This document shows positions 1-5,483 of a stretch of 5,625 nt of DNA, piece by piece. The position numbers and the translations under genes are program-made. Each line of letters begins with the position of its first letter. Positions within the stretch are counted from its first letter, which is position 1. Source of the stretch: Candidatus Njordarchaeum guaymasense (GTDB lineage Archaea; Asgardarchaeota; Njordarchaeia; Njordarchaeales; Njordarchaeaceae); assembly GCA_030587605.1 (NCBI GenBank), contig JAUQYT010000208.1:1-5625 (forward strand), read 5' to 3'. Below the pieces are notes generated by a model. The model was not told the DNA's origin. It did no database searches and saw only the letters and a list, made by a program, of their open reading frames with translations.

Positions 1-121
1 CTACCATCGCATAGCGGAACGAAGAGGAAGACAGGTAGCAATAGTGGCCGCAGCAAGGAAACTGCTGATGTGTTGCTACGCCGTATTGAAGAACAGACAC
101 CTGTATTACGATCAGGCCTAG
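1..121 (+). CDS. IS110/IS116-family transposase, C-terminal fragment (cut by window start)
   Basis: Reading from base 2, 39 codons stay open to a TAG at 119-121. The peptide begins YHRIAERRGRQVAIVAAAR and continues with KLL, a Cys-Cys-Tyr, and a short tail ending LYYDQA. This matches the end of the Transposase_20 (IS116/IS110/IS902) domain, where an R-x-G stretch is followed by an A-x-x-A-A-R-K-L-L helix, a tyrosine and a final Leu-Tyr-Tyr. In this family the C-terminal domain carries the catalytic serine, and with the N-terminal RuvC-like DEDD domain it drives RNA-guided recombination of a circular intermediate. The catalytic residues lie outside the window, so whether the gene is intact cannot be judged. 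The call rests on a short but characteristic motif. The nearest gene downstream begins about 260 bases later on the same strand and appears unrelated. Confidence 0.72.
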   Translation, partial: YHRIAERRGRQVAIVAAARKLLMCCYAVLKNRHLYYDQA

Positions 122-136
122 ATATTCCTCGGGAAA

Positions 137-166
137 GCGCTGTCCCGCACGGATGGACGTTAGCGC
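137..166. repeat. Hairpin 15 bases after the transposase stop codon
   Basis: GCGCT-GTCC (137-145) pairs with GGAC (155-158) and AGCGC (162-166). This gives nine base pairs with a 3-base bulge (gtt) and a 9-base loop. It is not followed by a T-run, so it is a poor intrinsic terminator. It may be a structural part of the insertion-sequence end or of a bridge RNA. Confidence 0.45.
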
Positions 167-308
167 GATTGAGGGGGGTCTGGATGCGAAGCCATAATGC
201 CGCAACGATCGGCGAATAGGCGCCTGCCCTCACACACTCAAACGAGGAAAGAATCAAATACAGATTTCACATAGGCGCGCGACCGGCTTCAATTCCAGTT
301 TGGAACAC

Positions 309-316
309 TCTATATC
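309..316 (+). promoter_or_regulatory. TATA-like box upstream of the transglutaminase-like gene
   Basis: TCTATATC is the best AT-rich box in the 5' region. If it is the TATA box, transcription would begin near 340 and leave a leader of about 40 bases containing the hairpin at 345-366. A second candidate, CTTTATTC near 332-339, would give a leader of about 19 bases. Neither has a distinctive BRE, so this is a weak call. Confidence 0.3.
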
Positions 317-344
317 AGTCCTTCAGCAAGACTTTATTCGGTGT

Positions 345-366
345 TTGCCTGACATTCAGTAGGCAA
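345..366 (+). repeat. Inverted repeat just before the TTG start of the transglutaminase-like gene
   Basis: TTGCCT (345-350) and AGGCAA (361-366) are perfect inverted repeats separated by 10 bases. The intervening CTGA-cat-TCAG can form an alternative inner stem. The right arm touches the purine-rich AGGCAAGGGG that precedes the start, so in RNA it could partly mask the ribosome entry site; as DNA it could be an operator. The position 14 bases before the start codon makes either reading possible. Confidence 0.4.
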
Positions 367-380
367 GGGGCGGGCGTGAC

Positions 381-3068
381 TTGCAGAAGATTTCTACGTC
401 ATCTGCAGCTATGCTTCTGGCATGCCTGATTTTGCTCTCAAATGGTGCAATCATAGCCTCTTTAGAAAGCGCTCAGGCTCAAGGTCTCATTGTAGTCGGC
501 CTTGAGAGCGAGACGACCGATGCAAAGAAGAATATGGGAGCCATAGTCTTTGGTGGCGTGGAGTACAAGCTACCAGCGTATGTCAGGCTTGAGCTAAAAG
601 ACCTGAACAAATGGCACAGCATAGTCGCGAAGCCTCCGTCCGGCTATGTTTTCGTTCGGTGGGAACACGGCGGCCGTGTCGAAGAGATGAGAGATCTCTA
701 TTCACAGTCAACAGAGGCCTATGTCGAAGGCATAGGACAGATCAAGGCTTGGTTCAAAGCGCAAGACGCTGATTACAGGTTCGAAGGAGATGTTCTTGCA
801 TTCGGCTATGGTGACTATACGATAAAAATAAGGAGAGTTCTGAACGATCCAAAAAAGCTGTTCAAAGCGGGAGACACAGTTATTATCCCTGTCTACAGAA
901 ACGGCAAAGTCATCGGCGATGTCAAAGTTGGTTCATACGTAGAAGTTTACGGCGAGTACGGGTACGGCGTCCATCAGAGCTATCACTACATCAAGGCATT
1001 GGACAAACTGTTGGTGGTCGATGTCTGGACAGACAGGGGAGGACAGGGAAGAGATGTTCCCGACGGCACCTACCAAGAAGGCGAGCAGCTTACTGTCTAC
1101 TATTCTGTCAGTGCGCCGGTCATCGGCAGCGCGCTCTACTTTGAGGGGCCATACAAATACGATGTTGTAACGGGCCGACTTGCGCAAGGCACGCATTCCC
1201 GAACACTCATTCTTCAAAGTCGTGATATCGGTAAATGGAAGCTGACATTCACCGCACAGATGGAGTCCTTGGTGCCGCCACTTCCCGAGGATTCCGATAC
1301 AACCTGGTTTACAGTCACAGAAAAACCGCCTGCTAAGAACGTCAAGTATCGCGGCGATGTCACTCAGGTGTCTGGGGGAGACTACGCGGTGGTTGTCAGG
1401 GAGATTCTGCCCGGTCTTTCAGGTCCGCTCAAGAAGAATGACCGCTCTTGGGTCTCAGTCAGCGGACAAGGCCAGATCATAGGCGACATCAAAAAGGATT
1501 CGTATGTTGAAGTCTATGGAGCACTCTATAGCACGACTCCAGGAGTGAATGGATATCAGATAAACGTCCATCTGAGTTATCATTACATCAAGATCAATAA
1601 GCCCGACGTGGAGATCCTGACTGTCTGGTTGACAAGAAAACAGACGGAGTTCGAAACCGAATCATCATACACTTGGGTGCGCGTACTTAACTGGGGCGAC
1701 ACATCAACAGAAGCTACTGTGCTAGCCTCACCTACCACTCCCGACATATCGATATTCCCGACATTTCTAAAAGTGCGTATAGACGCACGTGACATAGTTT
1801 GCCTTTGTTTCAAGCTCATATTTACACGTGCAATTGCGTCTGCCAGCATTACGTTTTCAATAAAAGATACAGATCAGAAAAAGACTGCAACAATGCACAT
1901 CCACGATAAGGGCCTCAAAGACACTGCCATATCCATCTACAGATTAGGCCTCCTCTTTCTTCTCCCAACACTAAACGATTTAGCGCAACCTACAAAGGAC
2001 ACAACTGTCAGTTTCGCAGCGGATTTGCTTCGCAAACAGGGCTTGGATTCGTCGTCTCCTGACATCGAGAAAGCCAAGGTCATCTACAGCTACGTGACTG
2101 GACCTGGAAAGATAGATTACAAGGAAGGAGTAGTCCTTCCTCCAAGCGCCGACGAGATTCTTGCGCAGATACTTTCGAAAGGCAGCATCGAAGGTGATTG
2201 CAAGACTTACACGGTCCTTTTTTGTGGACTGGCTCGTGCTGTGGGACTGAAGGTCAGACCATTGGCCGCACTTTTTGAATCTTCTTACTATAAGGAGGAG
2301 GGTGGTCTAGTAATAATCGCACATGCCTGGCCGGAGGTGTGGTTGAATGATAGATGGGAATTCCTGGATCCTACGAACGGTTACTTCGACGAAATACCAG
2401 GGCAGACTATTCGTGATAAACCGCCAGTCCCTGCGAATCTTAATGATATCGAATTTGACGCAAAGAAGACCTATGAACTTCTGTTCGATTTCGGAGGACC
2501 ATTGGTGGTTGAGAGTACAGAAGGATTTCTTAAGAACATCGACCTGACAACCTACTACAAACTCGAACAGCCTGCCAAGAGTACAACGAAATCTTTGGCA
2601 ATCATGACCAAAAGCCCAGTCCGATTCGCGGTATACGACTCAAATGGAAGGTTGCTTGCAGAGAGCCGAAGTTATCAGATATGCTGGCCCGGTATGAAGC
2701 CACTAGGAAGCGTTTCGGCGCTTGAACAGGGCGAGTATGCCGTATTGTCAGCATTGTCTGGTCAGTTGACAATTAGGATCACTGGTACCGGTGTGGGTGG
2801 CTATGGTCTGTATGCAGCTAGTATCGGCAGAGATGTCAGTAGCGCGCGGCAAGTGACTGGGAGAGTATCCTCAGGTGACACCGTCGAATACGATCTGCAG
2901 CTCTCACCTGCTGGAGACGTACTCGCGATGGCTCGAAGAGAGCCAGCATTGCCTTGGCTCGCAATTGGCATTGGTGCGTCTGTCATTGCGCTTATCGCCT
3001 TCATAACCTTCAGAAAAAGAGGTCCTAGGATCAAATCAGTACTGGAGTCGCCCCGCATCAAAACATGA
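381..3068 (+). CDS. Exported, C-terminally anchored transglutaminase-like cysteine protease-fold protein
   Basis: The 895-aa protein starts at TTG 381, chosen because it adds Lys3 ahead of the hydrophobic core. ATG 411 is possible but leaves the signal peptide without a basic end. Residues 11-27 are the hydrophobic core and A31-Q-A33 fits signal peptidase cleavage. Residues 52-128 are a beta domain with the GYVFVRWEHGG pattern common in archaeal surface proteins. Residues 132-205 and 323-404 are two copies of one beta domain, separated by an Ig-like module (about 206-318) and followed by another (405-510). Residues 545-670 are a transglutaminase-like core with Cys607 (GDCKTY), His648 (AHAWPEVW) and Asp663 (FLDPTN), so the triad is complete. 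A C-terminal beta sandwich follows, then a membrane helix (857-877) and RKR (878-880). It should sit outside the cell, tethered by its C-terminus. Archaeal proteins of this superfamily are usually inferred to be peptidases or amidases; the substrate is unknown. Confidence is high for fold and topology, low for activity. Confidence 0.9.
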   Translation: MQKISTSSAAMLLACLILLSNGAIIASLESAQAQGLIVVGLESETTDAKKNMGAIVFGGVEYKLPAYVRLELKDLNKWHSIVAKPPSGYVFVRWEHGGRVEEMRDLYSQSTEAYVEGIGQIKAWFKAQDADYRFEGDVLAFGYGDYTIKIRRVLNDPKKLFKAGDTVIIPVYRNGKVIGDVKVGSYVEVYGEYGYGVHQSYHYIKALDKLLVVDVWTDRGGQGRDVPDGTYQEGEQLTVYYSVSAPVIGSALYFEGPYKYDVVTGRLAQGTHSRTLILQSRDIGKWKLTFTAQMESLVPPLPEDSDTTWFTVTEKPPAKNVKYRGDVTQVSGGDYAVVVREILPGLSGPLKKNDRSWVSVSGQGQIIGDIKKDSYVEVYGALYSTTPGVNGYQINVHLSYHYIKINKPDVEILTVWLTRKQTEFETESSYTWVRVLNWGDTSTEATVLASPTTPDISIFPTFLKVRIDARDIVCLCFKLIFTRAIASASITFSIKDTDQKKTATMHIHDKGLKDTAISIYRLGLLFLLPTLNDLAQPTKDTTVSFAADLLRKQGLDSSSPDIEKAKVIYSYVTGPGKIDYKEGVVLPPSADEILAQILSKGSIEGDCKTYTVLFCGLARAVGLKVRPLAALFESSYYKEEGGLVIIAHAWPEVWLNDRWEFLDPTNGYFDEIPGQTIRDKPPVPANLNDIEFDAKKTYELLFDFGGPLVVESTEGFLKNIDLTTYYKLEQPAKSTTKSLAIMTKSPVRFAVYDSNGRLLAESRSYQICWPGMKPLGSVSALEQGEYAVLSALSGQLTIRITGTGVGGYGLYAASIGRDVSSARQVTGRVSSGDTVEYDLQLSPAGDVLAMARREPALPWLAIGIGASVIALIAFITFRKRGPRIKSVLESPRIKT
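774..995 (+). repeat. Internal domain copy 1 (residues 132-205) in the transglutaminase-like protein
   Basis: This copy begins with F-E-G-D-V and ends with VHQSYHYIK. It shares with copy 2 the GDYxxxxRxxL start, the I-G-D-x-K-x-x-SYVEVYG core and the VHxSYHYIK end. The similarity is clear in protein but diverged in DNA, so the duplication is old. The alternating hydrophobic pattern suggests a small beta barrel; I do not recognise a named family. Confidence 0.8.
1347..1592 (+). repeat. Internal domain copy 2 (residues 323-404) in the transglutaminase-like protein
   Basis: This copy begins with Y-R-G-D-V and ends with VHLSYHYIK. Relative to copy 1 it has an insertion of several residues (around TTPGVNGYQ) between the SYVEVYG core and the final strand. 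The conserved Ser-Tyr-His-Tyr-Ile-Lys end in both copies points to a shared structural or ligand-contact role. Confidence 0.8.
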
Positions 3069-3239
3069 ACTGAGTTCTAGCGCGCGCAACAGTCTTGATT
3101 CTTGGAGTGAAGATATGCAAATTCACTTTAGGCCGAGGTTGCCTTCCGTCTTCTTGATTTAGGTCTACAGAAAGCTAAGCTTATTACATGAGATAGACCA
3201 GAGATATCCTAGCTCTCATAGTTTTGGCTGTCGCTTCAA

Positions 3240-3249
3240 TCTTTTTCTT
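3240..3249 (+). terminator. T-rich tract, possible archaeal terminator for the upstream gene
   Basis: TCTTTTTCTT lies on the coding-strand side about 170 bases beyond the stop of the transglutaminase-like gene and ahead of the next promoter. Archaeal RNA polymerase can terminate at such tracts without a hairpin. There is no other support. Confidence 0.22.
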
Positions 3250-3324
3250 GCCATTACGATTCGTCTGCACTTTCCTCCACGGGCACCTGTTACATTGCTG
3301 TTCCGATTCACTCAATCACTAATG

Positions 3325-3332
3325 TATTTATG
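3325..3332 (+). promoter_or_regulatory. TATA-like box of the ubiquitin-like/zinc-ribbon gene
   Basis: TATTTATG is centred about 36 bases before the TTG at 3364. A TATA box here predicts a transcript starting near 3355 with a leader of about 9 bases. That would put the alternative ATG at 3322 inside the promoter and outside the message, supporting the TTG start. Confidence 0.35.
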
Positions 3333-3363
3333 GTCGGCTTGTCTCAGGTTATCAAGACTGTCG

Positions 3364-3750
3364 TTGGAAATCGTGGTTGTGGAAAAGCAATCGAACAGAC
3401 TCATCAGGATGGAAGTTCAGCCAAGGCACACCATCGGCTCCATTATTGAGACTATTGTCGACCGGCAGAAAATGGACAAAAGCCGTGGGTACAAACTTGC
3501 CTTGGGAAATCGCTCATTTGGAAGAGAGCACTACCTTCTTACAGTTCAGAAAGCAGGGATCAGTCACGGCGACCATCTATTCTTGGACGAAATTGTTTCA
3601 GAGGCTGCATCTAGAATTGAAATTCAAAAAGAGTCCGAAGAAAAGAAAGCCATTCTTGAGCCAAAGCTCTGTCTTAAGTGTGGAAAGCCTCTGAGAGCTG
3701 GAAGCAGATTCTGTCTGGCATGCGGTGCTTCTACAAGAAGAGAAACCTAA
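3364..3750 (+). CDS. Ubiquitin-like beta-grasp protein with C-terminal zinc ribbon
   Basis: From TTG 3364 the product is 128 aa. Residues 2-78 read as a ubiquitin-like fold: a first strand EIVVVE, a turn, a second strand IRMEV, then QPRHTIGSIIETIV like ubiquitin's EVEPSDTIENVKAKI, later strands YKLAL and L-L-T-V, and a final AGISHGDHLFLDE like the end of YukD/EsaB-type ubiquitin-like proteins. Residues 79-101 are a charged, probably helical linker. Residues 103-120 form a zinc ribbon with Cys103, 106, 117 and 120 (CxxC-x10-CxxC). There is no signal peptide, so it is predicted cytosolic. The beta-grasp does not end in Gly-Gly, so conjugation like ubiquitin is not expected. The frame also offers ATG 3322 (142 aa) and TTG 3295 (151 aa), but the first beta strand begins right after TTG 3364 and a TATA-like box overlaps ATG 3322. 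The stop codon overlaps that of the convergent gene. Function unknown; a scaffold or adaptor role is a guess. Confidence 0.75.
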   Translation: MEIVVVEKQSNRLIRMEVQPRHTIGSIIETIVDRQKMDKSRGYKLALGNRSFGREHYLLTVQKAGISHGDHLFLDEIVSEAASRIEIQKESEEKKAILEPKLCLKCGKPLRAGSRFCLACGASTRRET

Positions 3751-4646
3751 CTCCAGCTGCGGGCGCGCTCCTGGCTTGCTCCGCAATTGTCACAGAACTT
3801 TGCGTCGAGAGGAAGTTCAGTTCTGCATGAAATACAGAACTTGGTTTCCTTTGCGGTCGTAGTCGGAGGAGCTTCCTTCACCTTCTTGAGCCTTGATTTT
3901 CGCAGAGCAATCGTTGCACCGATGACCGCCGCCGCTACGATGGAGATTGCACCGATTATTGCTGGATCGATGCTGAAACCAGCTGGAGAAACCGCAAACA
4001 CCCGGACATTGTCAATGCAGGTTAGTGCGCGCGCGCCACCCGAGGCTAGTCCGCCACCCAATAACTCCAGTGAGTCGAGTTGGCCAGTTTCGCCGCCAAC
4101 GGTATGCAGCGAACTCGCCTTCAGTACTCCATTTATCCAGACATTGTAAGTGTTGCTTGCCCTATCCAAAACCGCTTTGACAGTCTGCCATTGCTGTGGC
4201 TGGAAGCTTCCCAGGGACACACGTGTAACATGGTCCAAAGCAAAAGCCTGGCCCTTGAATTCAACAGCCGTGAGCATGTAGCGCGCGGCTTTGAAATATG
4301 CCCCTGCAACGAAGCCTAAGAATGCGAATTCGTATCCGATTATGCTCGCGGTCGTAGCGAACCTTTTCAGCACTGACCCCATCAGTTGGAGCGACTTGGA
4401 CCCAGCGAATGCCTTGGAATCCGTTATCACGTGGTTCTGAGGACTGCTGTCGGGTCCCCCATCAGTGATCTCCCATCCGCCCTGCAACGGAAATGTGTTC
4501 ACAGCATAAGACTCGAAGTCGTCGAAGAAAATCGTTGACTCCGTGGACGATTGCAATGGAAGCTCCGAGGGAACACGAGAACCTGCAATCAGAGGATTCG
4601 CAGCCATCACTCCAATAAGCATTAGCGCCAGAACAAAACAACGCAA
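3747..4646 (-). CDS. Membrane-anchored concanavalin A/LamG-like jelly-roll protein with cytosolic zinc ribbon
   Basis: The 299-aa product starts at TTG 4646, the first possible start after an in-frame TGA. A later start would remove the basic end of the signal peptide. Residues 1-22 are a signal peptide (Arg2, then a hydrophobic run). Residues 38-220 resemble a concanavalin A/LamG-type jelly roll: FDDFES at 41-46 opens it, a W-x-T-V-K-A-V-L-D-R strand with NVWINGVLKA follows, and IDNVRVF (211-217) closes it, a typical ending for such lectin-like domains. Residues 228-248 are a membrane helix followed by RKSRLKK, placing the C-terminus inside the cell. Cys271, 274, 285 and 288 form a CxxC-x10-CxxC zinc ribbon. 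The layout is a surface-binding domain with a cytosolic zinc-ribbon tail, suggesting adhesion or carbohydrate binding with inside contact; ligand and partner are not visible. The last 4 bases overlap the convergent ubiquitin-like gene, which ends in a zinc ribbon of the same spacing. Confidence 0.85.
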   Translation of the reverse strand: MRCFVLALMLIGVMAANPLIAGSRVPSELPLQSSTESTIFFDDFESYAVNTFPLQGGWEITDGGPDSSPQNHVITDSKAFAGSKSLQLMGSVLKRFATTASIIGYEFAFLGFVAGAYFKAARYMLTAVEFKGQAFALDHVTRVSLGSFQPQQWQTVKAVLDRASNTYNVWINGVLKASSLHTVGGETGQLDSLELLGGGLASGGARALTCIDNVRVFAVSPAGFSIDPAIIGAISIVAAAVIGATIALRKSRLKKVKEAPPTTTAKETKFCISCRTELPLDAKFCDNCGASQERARSWS

Positions 4647-4694
4647 CCTAACCTTCGCCCCACTTATCCGCTGATATCAAAGGGCCAGCAAGGA

Positions 4695-4702
4695 GTTATT
4701 TC
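4695..4702 (-). promoter_or_regulatory. TATA-like box for the jelly-roll gene
   Basis: On the minus strand this reads GAAATAAC, preceded by the purine-containing CCCGAAA that could act as a BRE. It is centred about 52 bases before the TTG at 4646, so a transcript would start near 4671 with a leader of about 25 bases. The leader includes AAGGTTAGG directly before the start codon, which is only a weak ribosome-binding match. Confidence 0.33.
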
Positions 4703-5343
4703 TTTCGGGTGAATCATCGGGGCGAATGACCAATTGGCTACAGCTCAGGGTCATCGAATTTCACTTCCCAGTGTCCCATCCATGTCATCACCAAATATTC
4801 CTTCTCGGCAATGCAGCATATTCGATGAGACAATATGAGCAGACTTTGACCTTCTTAGTCTGGCTCACAAAGATCTGCGCATAGGGATCAATCTATCTAG
4901 ATTGTGGAGCGTACTCTCAGAATTCTCCCAGATCTGATGAAGCAGTTGAATCAAAGAGACTCAGCCGGGAACGCGGATGAAAGGAATTCAACCTCCTCCA
5001 TCACAATCACCTCCCTCAAAGTCATCCGAACTCCGTTGCGATCTAACCACACTTCGGAAGCGTGCATCAAGAGAAAGCATGTTGCTCTGTTTTCACAGGC
5101 AAAATGGTTCCAGGATACTCCTGGTTCTTGTCAATGTGGAGCTTCCACCGTCTGCTCACAGAGATACAGCAAATGCAACCCTGCTGATCGAGAACAGGGC
5201 CTCCTCCCCGAACTCACTATTGTTCAGAACGCCATAAGGAATTCGGTAGGTGCGCCGCTGACTGCATCGTGGTATCCTTGTAGCCTCGCTTACTCATCCA
5301 AAACGCAAAACGCCCAATTTCGCTAGGCACGCTTCGGGGATTC

Positions 5344-5384
5344 GGTAAATGGTGCGGGGGGTGGGATTCGCGCACCAGTTTACC
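5344..5384. repeat. Strong stem-loop of 12 base pairs with a G-rich loop
   Basis: GGTAAA (5344-5349) and GGTGCG (5351-5356) pair with CGCACC (5371-5376) and TTTACC (5379-5384). A 1-by-2 internal bulge separates the two helices and a 14-base G-rich loop closes them. The right arm is also half of a perfect 12-base palindrome, TTTACCGGTAAA (5379-5390), and the octamer GGGATTCG occurs at 5337-5344 and again in the loop at 5363-5370. No T-run follows on the plus strand. Confidence 0.65.
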
Positions 5385-5397
5385 GGTAAAAACGGGG

Positions 5398-5415
5398 CAT
5401 AGATTCAATTCTATG
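5398..5415. repeat. Second hairpin, 6 base pairs with a 6-base loop
   Basis: CATAGA (5398-5403) and TCTATG (5410-5415) flank TTCAAT. It lies 13 bases after the larger stem-loop, so the two may belong to one structured element. Alone it is short enough to be chance. Confidence 0.45.
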
Positions 5416-5441
5416 ATTTCTCCTCAAGGATTGTTGCAAGG

Positions 5442-5449
5442 CTTATTAG
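5442..5449 (+). promoter_or_regulatory. TATA-like box for the gene starting at 5484
   Basis: CTTATTAG is preceded by GCAAGG, which could serve as a purine-rich BRE. A transcript start near 5470-5473 would leave a leader of about 12 bases. TTCAG occurs at 5452, 5457 and 5469, with TTCAGGTA repeated at 5457-5464 and 5469-5476 across the expected start site, a place where archaeal repressors often bind. Confidence 0.42.
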
Positions 5450-5483
5450 TATTCAGTTCAGGTATGTTTTCAGGTAAACAGAG

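Larger units (their letters stand above)
122..380. other. Non-coding stretch: probable right end of the IS110-like element, then 5' region of the next gene
   Basis: No open frame with coding character was seen on either strand. The first part contains a hairpin at 137-166 and a weak one at 199-213 (GCCG, 7-base loop, CGGC). The element's boundary should lie somewhere here, but IS110-family ends generally lack clear terminal inverted repeats and I cannot place it. In the IS1111 subgroup the right end encodes the bridge RNA, so part of this stretch could be such an RNA; that is conjecture. The last 75 bases hold a TATA-like box and an inverted repeat belonging to the gene that starts at 381. 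Confidence 0.45.
3069..3363. other. Intergenic region between the transglutaminase-like gene and the ubiquitin-like gene
   Basis: Nearly 300 bases without a convincing gene. It contains a 15-codon mini-ORF at 3115-3162 preceded by a good GGAGTGA, a T-rich tract at 3240-3249, and the likely promoter of the next gene near 3325-3332. The frame of the ubiquitin-like gene is open back to at least 3295, but that extension has no beta-grasp character. Confidence 0.5.
4703..5441. other. Long stretch with no supported gene
   Basis: Several frames stay open here (for example plus strand 4904-5326 and 4977-5237). They overlap each other, their peptides are rich in Ser, Arg, Asn, Thr and Cys without domain pattern, and no start has convincing signals. 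Short ORFs at 4726-4884 (+, 52 aa) and 4951-5067 (-, 38 aa) are the least implausible, but I recognise neither. The stretch may hold decayed gene remains or untranslated RNA; the clear structure is the stem-loop at 5344-5384 and the hairpin at 5398-5415. Confidence 0.5.

Noticed and set aside
216..278. Direct repeat ATAGGCGC at 216-223 and 271-278
   Set aside because: An 8-base repeat in a stretch of this length is expected by chance about half the time, and nothing else marks these sites as a target duplication.
3330..3446. A 38-codon frame from ATG 3330 (MVGLSQVIKTVV...) overlapping the start of the ubiquitin-like gene
   Set aside because: It could suggest a frameshift near the first strand, but the main frame already supplies a complete beta-grasp from 3364, so no frameshift is needed.
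3787..4319. Plus-strand open frames opposite the jelly-roll gene
   Set aside because: They are antisense to a gene with a clear signal peptide, fold, membrane helix and zinc ribbon, and their peptides show no pattern.
4977..5237. Plus-strand open frame of 86 codons whose second half (ILLVLVNVELPP...) looks slightly protein-like
   Set aside because: The first half is low-complexity Pro/Ser-rich, the start lacks signals, and I recognise no family. At most it is a decayed fragment.
4904..5326. Plus-strand open frame of 140 codons starting at GTG
   Set aside because: It overlaps other open frames. The peptide is rich in Ser, Asn, Arg, Thr and Cys with no hydrophobic core or motif, and there is no ribosome site.
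5350..5385. On the minus strand a run ending CCCACCCCCCGCACCA looks like the 3' end of a tRNA with CCA
   Set aside because: The bases before it cannot form a T-arm, no matching 5' acceptor (GCGGGGG) lies upstream, and the pairing is fully explained by the stem-loop at 5344-5384. I do not call a tRNA or a tRNA-derived attachment site.
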